Positions 47,428 to 56,031 of a stretch of 64,000 bases of DNA are shown here, piece by piece; the first letter of the stretch is position 1; the number at the start of each line of letters is the position of its first letter. The notes beneath the pieces were generated by a model. That model ran no database searches, had not been told where the DNA came from, and saw only the letters and a program-made list of their open reading frames with translations. Made by a program: the position numbers and the translations under genes. Source of the stretch: Arthrobacter antioxidans (GTDB lineage Bacteria > Actinomycetota > Actinomycetes > Actinomycetales > Micrococcaceae); assembly GCF_023100725.1 (NCBI RefSeq), contig NZ_CP095501.1:1364001-1428000 (forward strand), written 5' to 3'.

Positions 47428-48315
47428 GTGAGTAGCGAACAGGGTTCAGCGACCCTGCCCAGCGCGGCGGACACGGAACTGGGCCCGACCGGCCGCCCCG
47501 TGACGGAATTCCCGGAGCCGAGGGTCCTGGAGTCGCACGGCCCGGCGAGGATCATCGCGATGGTGAACCAGAAGGGCGGTGTCGGCAAGACGACGTCCAC
47601 CATCAACCTCGGCGCCGCGCTCGCCGAGGCAGGCCGCAGGGTCCTGCTGGTCGACTTCGACCCGCAGGGCGCGCTCTCCGCCGGCCTCGGTACCAACCCG
47701 CACGAACTCGACGTCACCGTCTACAACGTCCTCATGGACCGCAAGGTCTCCATCCAGGACGCCATCCAGCACACCGCGATCGAGAACATCGACCTGCTGC
47801 CGGCCAACATCGACCTCTCCGCCGCCGAGGTGCAGCTGGTCAACGAGGTGGCGCGCGAGCAGGTCCTCGACCGCGCGCTGCGCAAGGTCTCGGACGACTA
47901 CGACGTCATCCTGATCGACTGCCAGCCGTCGCTGGGGCTGCTCACCGTGAACGCGCTCACCGCGGCGCACGGCGTCATCATCCCGCTGATCTGCGAGTTC
48001 TTCGCGCTGCGCGCCGTGGCCCTGCTGGTCGAGACCATCGAGAAGGTGCAGGACCGCCTGAACCCGCGGCTGCAGATCGACGGCGTGCTCGCCACCATGT
48101 ACGACGCCCGGACGCTCCACAGCCGCGAGGTCATCGCGCGCCTCGTCGAAGCCTTCGGCGACAAGGTCTTCGAGACCGTCATCAAGCGCACCATCAAGTT
48201 CGCCGACGCGACCGTGGCGGCGGAGCCCATCACGTCCTATGCGGCCAACCACTCCGGCGCGGACGCCTACCGCCGCCTGGCCAAGGAACTGATCAGCAGG
48301 GGCGGAGCGCCCTAG
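47428..48315 (+). CDS. ParA/Soj-family ATPase beside scpAB
   Basis: Deviant Walker A P-loop ATPase, 295 aa. It has MVNQKGGVGKTTSTINLG (deviant Walker A), VDFDPQGALSAGLG (switch I) and VILIDCQPSLGLLTVNAL (Walker B). GTG 47428 has GGAG six bases upstream, which decides it over the more distal GTG 47374; the N-terminal 35 residues are poorly conserved. No parB gene or parS site is nearby. A ParA-like gene directly upstream of scpA-scpB is conserved in actinobacteria (Rv1708 in mycobacteria), so a role with SMC-ScpAB in nucleoid organisation is inferred, separate from the origin-proximal ParA. Confidence 0.88.
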   Translation: MSSEQGSATLPSAADTELGPTGRPVTEFPEPRVLESHGPARIIAMVNQKGGVGKTTSTINLGAALAEAGRRVLLVDFDPQGALSAGLGTNPHELDVTVYNVLMDRKVSIQDAIQHTAIENIDLLPANIDLSAAEVQLVNEVAREQVLDRALRKVSDDYDVILIDCQPSLGLLTVNALTAAHGVIIPLICEFFALRAVALLVETIEKVQDRLNPRLQIDGVLATMYDARTLHSREVIARLVEAFGDKVFETVIKRTIKFADATVAAEPITSYAANHSGADAYRRLAKELISRGGAP

Positions 48316-48350
48316 TGCAGGTCTCCTCCGGGTCCTCCCGGTCCCGCTAG

Positions 48351-49232
48351 GTGCGCGTGGCGGACGCCCCGGCAGTCGGGAAGCCGGCGGGAGCCGGCGC
48401 GCGCCAGGTCTTCGAGGTGCAGCTGACCAACTTCAGCGGGCCCTTCGACCTGCTGCTGAACCTCATCTCCCGGCGCGAGCTCGATATCACCGAGATCGCC
48501 CTGGCACAGGTCACGGACGAGTTCATCGCCCACATCCGCCGCATCCAGGCCGCCGAGGGGGAGTGGAAGCTCGACGAGGCGAGTGAGTTCCTGGTGGTCG
48601 CGGCGACCCTCCTGGACCTGAAGGCGGCACGCCTGCTGCCGGCCGGCGCCGTCGAGGACGCGGAGGACGTCGCACTCCTGGAGGCCCGCGACCTGCTGTT
48701 CGCCAGGCTCCTGCAGTACCGGGCCTTCAAGGAGATGGCCCGGCACCTCGCCGCCCGCCTCGAGGAGGAGGACGCACGCCACCCGCGCGACGCGCCGCTC
48801 GAGCCGCACTTCACCCGGCTCCTCCCGGAACTCCTCTGGCGGCACTCTCCCGAGGAGTTCGCGGCCATCGCCGCCCGGGTGCTCGCGCCGCGGGAGGAAC
48901 GGCCCGCCGAGGTGGGCATCGGACACCTGCACGCACCCGCGGTCAGCGTGCGCGAGCAGGCCCTGGCCCTGCGGGACCTCCTGCAGGGCAGGGGCGCGCT
49001 GTCCTTCCGCCACCTGACGGAGGACGCCGCGTCCCGGCTGGTGCTCGTGGTGCGATTCCTCGCCCTGCTGGAGCTGTTCCGGGACGGCGCCGTCTCCTTC
49101 GAGCAGGCGGCCCCCCTGTCCGAGCTCCTGGTGCGGTGGAGCACGGAGGACGGGCCATGGGCGGCCGACGCGATGACGAGCGATGACGAGGGCGCGGCGG
49201 ACATGCGCGATGACGAGAGGGGTGCGGCATGA
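48351..49232 (+). CDS. scpA: Segregation and condensation protein ScpA
   Basis: The kleisin subunit of the SMC-ScpA-ScpB condensin that compacts and separates chromosomes. It is 293 aa. The N-terminal kleisin motif FSGPFDLLLNLISRRELDIT is clear, and a C-terminal winged-helix region (LSFRHLTEDA) binds SMC. The start is GTG 48351 or GTG 48357; neither has a strong ribosome site. The C-terminal tail is Asp/Glu-rich. The stop overlaps the scpB ATG by 4 bp, as expected for a fixed complex. Confidence 0.94.
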   Translation: MRVADAPAVGKPAGAGARQVFEVQLTNFSGPFDLLLNLISRRELDITEIALAQVTDEFIAHIRRIQAAEGEWKLDEASEFLVVAATLLDLKAARLLPAGAVEDAEDVALLEARDLLFARLLQYRAFKEMARHLAARLEEEDARHPRDAPLEPHFTRLLPELLWRHSPEEFAAIAARVLAPREERPAEVGIGHLHAPAVSVREQALALRDLLQGRGALSFRHLTEDAASRLVLVVRFLALLELFRDGAVSFEQAAPLSELLVRWSTEDGPWAADAMTSDDEGAADMRDDERGAA

Positions 49233-49864
49233 GCGAGGGGGCAGCCCCCGACGGGCAGGACGTCCCCGTCGAGGAACTGCCCGGCGGGCTGCGGGCGGCG
49301 GTGGAGGCGATCCTCATGGTCGCGGACCGGCCCGTCACCGACGAGCAGGTCGCCGCGGCGCTCGACCGGTCGGCCGCACAGGTGGGTGCCGTGCTCGTGG
49401 ACCTGCAGCGGGAGTATGACGGCTATACTGGATCAGGCTCCCAGGGCGCCGAACATCCCATGCCGCGTGGTTTCGAACTCAGGAACATCGCCGGCGGGTG
49501 GCGCATCTTCTCGCGGCAGCACTTCGCATCCGTCGTCGCAGACTTCGTGCTCGACGGCCAATCAGCCCGGTTGTCACAGGCAGCGCTCGAGACCCTGGCG
49601 GTCATCGCGTACCGCCAGCCGGTGTCCCGTGCCCGGGTTTCCGCGATTCGGGGCGTCAATGTCGATTCCGTGGTCCGCACGCTGCTGCAGCGCGGGCTGG
49701 TTGTCGAGCTCGAGACCGATCCGGAGACCGGTGCCGTCCTTTATGGGACCACCACCCTCTTTCTGGAAAGATTGGGGCTGGGCAGCGTCGACGAACTGCC
49801 CCGGATCGCTCCCCACCTGCCGGGCCTCGAGAGCCTTGGGGAGTATGACGAAACGACGTACTGA
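49229..49864 (+). CDS. scpB: Segregation and condensation protein ScpB
   Basis: Winged-helix partner of ScpA, 211 aa. The N-terminal domain contains LRAAVEAILMVADRPVTDEQ; the second winged helix contains QAALETLAVIAYRQPVSRARV and IRGVNVDSVVRTLLQRGLV, both ScpB hallmarks. ATG 49229 overlaps the scpA stop. A nine-codon ORF and rluB follow. Confidence 0.95.
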   Translation: MSEGAAPDGQDVPVEELPGGLRAAVEAILMVADRPVTDEQVAAALDRSAAQVGAVLVDLQREYDGYTGSGSQGAEHPMPRGFELRNIAGGWRIFSRQHFASVVADFVLDGQSARLSQAALETLAVIAYRQPVSRARVSAIRGVNVDSVVRTLLQRGLVVELETDPETGAVLYGTTTLFLERLGLGSVDELPRIAPHLPGLESLGEYDETTY

Positions 49865-49892
49865 GCATGACCGACGAGAAGGACATTTCTAC

Positions 49893-51251
49893 ATGACACA
49901 GCAGCCAGGATCCGGTTCCGGACGCAATACGCCGCGCCGCGGCGGGTCGGCCGGGCGCCCATCCGACGCTGCCCGCACCAGGAAGTCCGCTCCCCGTACC
50001 GGTTCGGGGCAGGGTGGCGGGCGTTCCGGTGAGGGTCGTCCCTTCCAGGAGCGCTCGGCGCAGGGTGGCCGTCAGGGTGAGTCCCGCCCCGCACGGGACG
50101 ACACCCGTTCCTCGGGGGGCCGCCCCTCCCGGGACGACACCCGCTCCTCCGGGGGCCGCCCTTCGAGGGACGACACCCGCTCCTCGGGCGGCCGACCCTC
50201 CGGCGCAGGCGATCGTCGCGACGCAGGCGATCGTCGCGAATCCGCCGAGGGACGCGCGCGGTCCGCCGCGGGGAGACCCTCCGCAGGCACCCCCTCGAGC
50301 CGCTTCGGGACGAAGGCGGGAGGGCGTGCGACCGGCAAGCCCGGCCGTCCCGGCGGCGCGACCGGTGGACGCACGGGTGAGCAGAAGAGTGCGGCGCGCC
50401 AGAAGCCTGCCGGCGCCAAGCCCTTCGGGCGTGAACGCTTCGGGCAGAACCTCGGGCCGGTGCGCGTCGCCAGGCCCAAGCGTTCCAGCCGCCCCGCCGA
50501 CGAGATCGACGTCCACAACCCGGAGGGCGTCCGCCTGCAGAAGGTCATGGCCCTCGCCGGCGTCGCCTCGCGCCGTGTGTGCGAGGAGATGATCCTCGAC
50601 GGCCGCGTGGAGGTGGACGGCACCGTCGTCACCGAACTCGGCGTGCGCGTCGCCCCCGAGCAGGTCGCCATCCACGTGGACGGCATCCGTCTCCAGCTCG
50701 ACGAGAACCTCAAGTACTACGTCTTCAACAAGCCACGCGGGGTCGTCTCCACCATGGAGGACCCCGAGGGCCGCCCGTGCATCAGCGACTTCCTGAAGAA
50801 CAAGAACAAGAACGAGCGCCTGTTCCATGTGGGTCGCCTGGACGCCGAGACCGAGGGCCTGCTCCTGCTCACCAACGACGGCGAACTCACCAACCGCCTG
50901 ACCCACCCCTCCTACGAGGTCCCGAAGACCTACCTCGTGCAGGTCCGCGGGCCGATGGGCCAGGGCATCGGGGCCCAGATGAAGGCCGGTATCGAACTGG
51001 AGGACGGCACCGCGAAGGTCGACTCCTTCAAGCTCGTCGACTCGACGCCCGGCCACATCCTCGTCGAGGTCGTGCTGCACTCGGGCCGCAACCGCGTGGT
51101 CCGCCGGCTCTTCGACGCCGTCGGGCATCCCGTGGAACGCCTCGTCCGCACCCAGCTCGGCCCCATCCGCGTGGGCGACCAGCGTCAGGGCAGTATCCGC
51201 GTGCTCGGACGCCAGGAGGTCGGGCACCTGCTGGCATCGGTGGGCCTCTAG
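49893..51251 (+). CDS. rluB: RluB-type 23S rRNA pseudouridine synthase with long basic N-terminus
   Basis: Makes pseudouridine in 23S rRNA (U2605-type site in E. coli RluB). The core is usual: an S4 RNA-binding domain near residues 210-265 (VRLQKVMALAGVASRRVCEE) and the synthase domain with GRLDAETEGLLLLTND, where Asp317 is the catalytic residue. Before it is an Arg/Gly/Ser/Pro-rich disordered tail of about 190 residues with three 12-residue repeats (RDDTRSSGGRPS). ATG 49893 has AAGGA upstream. Position after scpAB and before tyrA/cmk/der follows the conserved actinobacterial order. Confidence 0.93.
   Translation: MTQQPGSGSGRNTPRRGGSAGRPSDAARTRKSAPRTGSGQGGGRSGEGRPFQERSAQGGRQGESRPARDDTRSSGGRPSRDDTRSSGGRPSRDDTRSSGGRPSGAGDRRDAGDRRESAEGRARSAAGRPSAGTPSSRFGTKAGGRATGKPGRPGGATGGRTGEQKSAARQKPAGAKPFGRERFGQNLGPVRVARPKRSSRPADEIDVHNPEGVRLQKVMALAGVASRRVCEEMILDGRVEVDGTVVTELGVRVAPEQVAIHVDGIRLQLDENLKYYVFNKPRGVVSTMEDPEGRPCISDFLKNKNKNERLFHVGRLDAETEGLLLLTNDGELTNRLTHPSYEVPKTYLVQVRGPMGQGIGAQMKAGIELEDGTAKVDSFKLVDSTPGHILVEVVLHSGRNRVVRRLFDAVGHPVERLVRTQLGPIRVGDQRQGSIRVLGRQEVGHLLASVGL
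50095..50202 (+). repeat. 36-bp in-frame tandem repeat in rluB
   Basis: Three copies of a 36-bp unit (50095-50130, 50131-50166, 50167-50202) that begins GGGACGACACCCG and codes for RDDTRSSGGRPS. It is in frame and within the disordered tail, so copy changes would not hurt the catalytic core. Confidence 0.85.
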
Positions 51252-51254
51252 ACC

Positions 51255-52379
51255 ATGACCACGCGCACGGAGCAGGGCACGCACCTCGCAGGACCGGTCC
51301 TCGTCATCGGGGCCGGGCTGCTGGGTGCCAGCATCGGGCTGGGGCTGCGCGCCCGCGGGCTCGACGTCGTCCTGTCCGACAGCTCGCCCTCCACCGAGGC
51401 CGTCGCCCGCGACATCGGAGCCGGCCGGCTCCTCGCGGAGGTGCTGGCCGCGGGGGAGCGGGCGGCGCCGGAACTCGTCGTCGTCGCGACCCCTCCCGAC
51501 GTCACCGCGCAGGTCGTGGCGGCCGCGCTCCGGGACTACCCGGACGCCGTCGTCATGGACATCTGCAGCGTGAAGGAAGCGATCCTGCGCGACCTCGAAG
51601 CGACGCCGGGAGTTGCGGCGCACCTGTCGCGGTACGTCGGGACGCATCCGATGGCCGGCCGCGAGACGTCCGGGCCCGTCGCGGCCCGCGCGGAGCTGTT
51701 CACCGGTGCGCCCTGGGTGCTCTGCGGCGCCCACAGTTCCGCCGAGGCCGTCCTGTGCGCCGAACGGCTCGCCGTCGACCTCGGGGCCGTGCCCGCGCGC
51801 ATGTCCGCCGAGGAGCACGACCAGGCCGTGGCGCTCATCTCCCACCTGCCGCAGGTGGTGTCCTCGCTCGTGGCGAGCAGGCTGCAGGACTCGCCCGTGC
51901 AGGCGCTCTCGCTCGCGGGCAACGGACTGCGGGACGTGACGCGCATCGCGGCGAGCGACCCCCGCCTCTGGGTGCAGATCCTCTCCGCCAACGCCGGCCG
52001 ACTCGTCGAGATCCTGTACGGCGTCCGCGAGGACCTGAACCGGCTGATCAGCACCCTCGAGGACCCGACGGGCGGCGGATCCCGCCTCGACATGGCCCAG
52101 CTGATGTCCGAGGGGAACGCAGGCCAGGCGCGCGTGCCCGGCAAGCACGGGACGCCGCCGAACTCCTTTGCCCGCCTGACCGTGCTCGTCGACGACGTGC
52201 CCGGGCAGATCGCGAAACTCCTGACGGAGATCGGGCACACCGGGATCAACGTCGAGGATTTCCGCCTCGAACACTCTCCCGGGCGCCAGGTGGGCCTCGC
52301 CGAACTGTCGGTCATCCCGGGCAAACGACAAGAACTCACGGAGTCCCTGACGCAGCGGGGCTGGAAGGTAGTGCAGTGA
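51255..52379 (+). CDS. tyrA: Prephenate dehydrogenase
   Basis: Oxidises prephenate to 4-hydroxyphenylpyruvate in tyrosine synthesis (an arogenate-using variant is possible). It is 374 aa. The N-terminal Rossmann fold is [19 protein letters not shown] (about 16-34); GTHPMAGRE is the conserved TyrA catalytic segment with its His; an ACT-like regulatory domain (about 300-370, [20 protein letters not shown]) probably senses tyrosine. ATG 51255 is 3 bp after rluB and its stop overlaps cmk. It is not fused to chorismate mutase. Confidence 0.94.
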   Translation: MTTRTEQGTHLAGPVLVIGAGLLGASIGLGLRARGLDVVLSDSSPSTEAVARDIGAGRLLAEVLAAGERAAPELVVVATPPDVTAQVVAAALRDYPDAVVMDICSVKEAILRDLEATPGVAAHLSRYVGTHPMAGRETSGPVAARAELFTGAPWVLCGAHSSAEAVLCAERLAVDLGAVPARMSAEEHDQAVALISHLPQVVSSLVASRLQDSPVQALSLAGNGLRDVTRIAASDPRLWVQILSANAGRLVEILYGVREDLNRLISTLEDPTGGGSRLDMAQLMSEGNAGQARVPGKHGTPPNSFARLTVLVDDVPGQIAKLLTEIGHTGINVEDFRLEHSPGRQVGLAELSVIPGKRQELTESLTQRGWKVVQ

Positions 52380-53131
52380 CGCAGGTTTCAGCAATGCAGA
52401 CGCCCATCATCCCGGACGCCGCCGGCAAGTCCGCGCCATCCAGCCCGCACTCGGGCTTCCGTCTGGGCAAGTCCCTCGTCGTGGCGATCGACGGGCCCTC
52501 CGGTTCCGGGAAGTCGAGTGTCAGCCGGGAAGTGGCCCGGCGGCTCCGCGCCGCGTATCTCGACACCGGGGCGATGTACCGCGCCGTCACGCTCCACTGC
52601 GTCTCGCAGGGGATCGACCTCGAGGACAGCGCCGCCGTCGAGGCGGCGGCGCGGGAGGTCGAGCTGTTCATCAGCACCAGCCCGGACCACGAATCCGTGA
52701 CCATCGGGGGCGACGACGTCACCGCCGCCATCCGCGAGCCCGCGGTGTCGTCCGCGGTGAGCGCCGTCGCGACCACCATGGGTGCCAGGGCCGAGCTGAT
52801 CCGGCGCCAGCGCGCGCTGATCGCCGGCGCCGGACACCGCATCGTCGCCGAGGGACGCGACATCACCACCGTCGTCGCCCCCGACGCCGAGGTGCGCATC
52901 CTCCTCACCGCGAGCGAGGAGGCGCGCCTGCGCCGCCGCGGGGACCAGCTCGGCGGCACGCAGACCGACGCCCAGCTGAAGCGGCAGGTCACCGAACGGG
53001 ACGCCCGGGACTCGACCGTCGTCGAGTTCCACCAGGCCGCGGACGGAGTGGTCGCACTCGACTCCTCGGACCTCGACTTCGAGCAGACCGTGGCTGCCGT
53101 CCTCGGCATCGTGCGCACGGTGGCGCACTAA
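52376..53131 (+). CDS. cmk: Cytidylate kinase
   Basis: Phosphorylates CMP and dCMP. It is 251 aa with Walker [11 protein letters not shown] (about 39-48), [15 protein letters not shown] and the CMP-binding [15 protein letters not shown] and [10 protein letters not shown] motifs. GTG 52376 overlaps the tyrA stop (GTGA); ATG 52394 would shorten a non-conserved N-terminus by six residues. The longer open frame upstream is antisense-type noise over rluB. cmk followed by der is a common actinobacterial pair. Confidence 0.95.
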   Translation: MTQVSAMQTPIIPDAAGKSAPSSPHSGFRLGKSLVVAIDGPSGSGKSSVSREVARRLRAAYLDTGAMYRAVTLHCVSQGIDLEDSAAVEAAAREVELFISTSPDHESVTIGGDDVTAAIREPAVSSAVSAVATTMGARAELIRRQRALIAGAGHRIVAEGRDITTVVAPDAEVRILLTASEEARLRRRGDQLGGTQTDAQLKRQVTERDARDSTVVEFHQAADGVVALDSSDLDFEQTVAAVLGIVRTVAH

Positions 53132-53223
53132 CCGTCCCGCGACGGTCCACCGCAAGACCCCGGGCGCGAGCCCACCCAGGATTGCCGTCGGGAGACGGTG
53201 AACATCAACCGAAGGAATACCAG

Positions 53224-54780
53224 ATGAGCGAGAACCTTTCGCCGGACGCGACGGAGCAGAGCCCCGGAGCCGACGAGGACTACGAGCCGAGCGGCGAGGA
53301 CCAGGTCGGTGCGCTGCTCGACAGCCTCGACGACGCCGAGGCGGAGCAGCGCGCCGCCTCCCTCCGCGCGGGCCTCGAGGACTACGAGCTCGACGACGAG
53401 GACGCCGCGCTCCTGGACCGCCGGCACGAGGACTTCGACGACGAGGCGGAAGGCCGGCTCAACCCCGTGCTCGCCATCGTCGGCCGCCCGAACGTCGGCA
53501 AGTCCACGCTCGTCAACCGCATCCTCGGCCGCCGCGAGGCCGTCGTCGAGGACACCCCCGGCGTGACCCGCGACCGCGTCTCCTACCCGGCCCAGTGGTC
53601 CGGGCGGAACTTCACCCTCGTCGACACGGGCGGATGGGAGCAGGACGCCAGGGGCATCGCCGCGCGCGTCGCCGACCAGGCGGAGATCGCCGTCGACATG
53701 GCGGACGCCGTCCTGTTCGTCGTCGACGCCACCGTCGGTGCCACCGCGACGGACGAGGCCGTGGTGCGCATGCTGCGCCGCAAGAACAGGCCCGTCATCC
53801 TCGTGGCCAACAAGGTGGACGACATCCAGAACGAGGCCGACGCCTCCGTGCTCTGGGGCCTCGGCTTCGGGCAGCCCTGGCCGGTGTCCGCGCTGCACGG
53901 CCGCGGTACCGCCGACATGCTCGACCACATCAACACGATCCTCCCCGAGTTCTCCGAGCACGGCGGTATCGAGCGCTCCGGCGGCCCCCGCCGCATCGCG
54001 CTGATCGGCCGACCCAACGTGGGCAAGTCCTCGCTGCTGAACAAGCTCGCGGGCTCCGACCGCGTCGTCGTCGACCCGCTGGCCGGGACCACGCGCGACC
54101 CCGTGGACGAGATGATCGAGCTCGGCGGGCGCACCTGGCGCTTCGTGGACACCGCAGGCATCCGCCGCCGCGTCCACATGCAGCAGGGCGCCGACTTCTA
54201 CGCCTCCCTGCGTACCCAGTCCGCCCTGGAGAAGGCCGAGGTCGCCGTGGTGCTCCTCGCCGTCGACGAGGTGCTCAGCGAGCAGGACATCCGCATCCTG
54301 AACCTGGCCATCGAGTCCGGCCGCGCGATCGTGCTGGCCTTCAACAAGTGGGACCTGCTCGACGACGAACGCCGCCGCTACCTCGAGCGCGAGATCGACC
54401 AGGACCTGGCCCACGTGGACTGGGCCCCGCGCGTGAACATCTCGGCGCTCACCGGCTGGCACAAGGACCGTCTCGTCCCCGCGCTCGACGTCGCCCTCGA
54501 GTCCTGGGACCGCCGCATCCCGACGGGCCGGCTCAACGCGTTCCTCGGCGAACTCGTGGCCGCCCACCCGCACCCCGTGCGCGGCGGGAAGCAGCCCCGC
54601 ATCCTGTTCGGGACCCAGGCCTCCAGCCGGCCGCCGAGGTTCGTGCTGTTCACCACGGGGTTCCTGGACCCCGGCTACCGCCGCTTCATCACGCGCCGCC
54701 TGCGGGAGACGTTCGGCTTCGAGGGCACGCCCATCGAGGTCAGCATGCGCGTCCGCGAGAAGCGCAGCCGCAAGCGCTGA
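53224..54780 (+). CDS. der: GTPase Der (EngA)
   Basis: Essential GTPase for assembly of the 50S ribosomal subunit. Two GTPase domains stand in tandem, each with a P-loop GRPNVGKS(T/S) (about 87-95 and 262-270), DTGGW or DTAGI, and NKVD or NKWD. A KH-like domain ends the 518-aa protein. The first 75 residues are an acidic actinobacterial extension. ATG 53224 follows GAAGGAA, better than the upstream ATG 53182. A small hairpin (ACCGTC/GACGGT, 53131-53146) lies after cmk. Confidence 0.96.
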   Translation: MSENLSPDATEQSPGADEDYEPSGEDQVGALLDSLDDAEAEQRAASLRAGLEDYELDDEDAALLDRRHEDFDDEAEGRLNPVLAIVGRPNVGKSTLVNRILGRREAVVEDTPGVTRDRVSYPAQWSGRNFTLVDTGGWEQDARGIAARVADQAEIAVDMADAVLFVVDATVGATATDEAVVRMLRRKNRPVILVANKVDDIQNEADASVLWGLGFGQPWPVSALHGRGTADMLDHINTILPEFSEHGGIERSGGPRRIALIGRPNVGKSSLLNKLAGSDRVVVDPLAGTTRDPVDEMIELGGRTWRFVDTAGIRRRVHMQQGADFYASLRTQSALEKAEVAVVLLAVDEVLSEQDIRILNLAIESGRAIVLAFNKWDLLDDERRRYLEREIDQDLAHVDWAPRVNISALTGWHKDRLVPALDVALESWDRRIPTGRLNAFLGELVAAHPHPVRGGKQPRILFGTQASSRPPRFVLFTTGFLDPGYRRFITRRLRETFGFEGTPIEVSMRVREKRSRKR

Positions 54781-54858
54781 CCCCCTTCTCCGGTGTGCGG
54801 TTCCGCCGCTGGATGCTGTAGTGTTATCCGAGTGGTTTGGCCTGCTGGACAGGCCGTT

Positions 54859-54935
<77 letters not shown>

Positions 54936-54957
54936 TGCGATGTCCTCGGACATCGAC

Positions 54958-54994
54958 CACGGAACGCCTTCCTTCGGGAGGGCGTTCCGTGTTT
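54958..54994 (+). terminator. Terminator after tRNA-Pro
   Basis: An 11-bp stem CACGGAACGCC/GGCGTTCCGTG (54958-54968 with 54981-54991), extended by inner pairing and followed by TTT. Confidence 0.8.
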
Positions 54995-55059
54995 CCGGGC
55001 CTCTTCGAGAAGGACTCTCGGCCCTAGGCGGGTCCCGCGGCGCGGACGAGGATCGACGG

Positions 55060-56031
55060 ATGAAGAGCGACCAGCCACCCGCCGTCGCCGGAGGAGCGCG
55101 CCCGGACGAGGTCCCGGTCCGCGCCGTCGCCACGCCGTCCGGTCGGCGGCCGGGCCAGGGACTCCTGCAGGCAAGCGCGACGACCACGGCCCTGATGCGT
55201 CCGGGCGCGGCATACGGCCTGTCCGCCGCCCTGGGGATGGTGACGCTGCTCGCCGCCTCCGCCTCCTTCTTCCTCCCCGACGTGCTGGGCGGGCCCGCCG
55301 TGACGCGGGGGAGCCTCCGCGGGACGGCGCTCGTGCTGATGGTCCTCGCCGTCCCGCTCCTGTTCGCCTCGATGTCCTTCGCGGGGAGGAACTCCGCCCG
55401 GGCCCTCGTGGTGTGGCTCGGAGCGGTGGCGTACATCATCTACCAGGCGGTGCTGTTCCTGTTCGGCACGCCGTTCAACAGTCTCTTCCTCGCCTATGTG
55501 GCGATGCTCTCGCTCGCGCTGTGGTCCGCGGCGGCGCTGCTGCGGCAGATCGATCTGGCGGAGTTCAGCGCCCGCTTCGACGACCGCCTCCCCGCACGGG
55601 GCATCGCGGCGTACGCGGTCGTCATCGCCGCCCTCAATGCGCTGGTCTGGTTGCGGACGATCCTGCCCGCGATGCTCAGCGACGACCCGCCCGCCTTCCT
55701 GGCGGGATCGGGCATGACGACCAATCCCGTCTTCGTCCAGGATCTCGCCGTCTGGCTTCCGCTGCTGGCGGTCGCCTCGTGGTGGCTGTGGACGTCCCGC
55801 CCGCTCGGCCGGCTCGTGGTCGGTGCACTGCTCGTCCTGCTGGTGGTCGAGGGTATCGGCGTGGCCACCGACCAGTGGTTCGGTGCTGTCGCGGACCAGG
55901 GGACGCCGTTCGCGTCTCTGGCGGCCGTTCCTCTCTTCGCGGCCCTCGCCGCGATCGGGATGGTGCCGCTCCTCGTGTTCCTCCGCCATCTGGGTGCGGG
56001 TCGGGTGGAGGCGTCCGGGCCCGTGCGATGA
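55060..56031 (+). CDS. Polytopic membrane protein of unknown function
   Basis: A 323-aa protein. A cytoplasmic-looking basic N-terminus of about 50 residues is followed by about eight hydrophobic segments (for example LSAALGMVTLLAASASFF, TALVLMVLAVPLLFASMSF, LVVGALLVLLVVEGIGVA). No Cys/His motif or transporter signature was recognised. ATG 55060 has GAGGA nearby; the frame open from 54793 runs through tRNA-Pro and is not used. The stop overlaps the acyltransferase start by 4 bp (ATGA), so the two are made together and the membrane protein may serve lipid synthesis or storage. Confidence 0.75.
   Translation: MKSDQPPAVAGGARPDEVPVRAVATPSGRRPGQGLLQASATTTALMRPGAAYGLSAALGMVTLLAASASFFLPDVLGGPAVTRGSLRGTALVLMVLAVPLLFASMSFAGRNSARALVVWLGAVAYIIYQAVLFLFGTPFNSLFLAYVAMLSLALWSAAALLRQIDLAEFSARFDDRLPARGIAAYAVVIAALNALVWLRTILPAMLSDDPPAFLAGSGMTTNPVFVQDLAVWLPLLAVASWWLWTSRPLGRLVVGALLVLLVVEGIGVATDQWFGAVADQGTPFASLAAVPLFAALAAIGMVPLLVFLRHLGAGRVEASGPVR

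Noticed and set aside
50095..50202. CRISPR-like repeats
   Set aside because: The 36-bp units are directly adjacent without spacers, in frame with rluB, and encode a repeated peptide.
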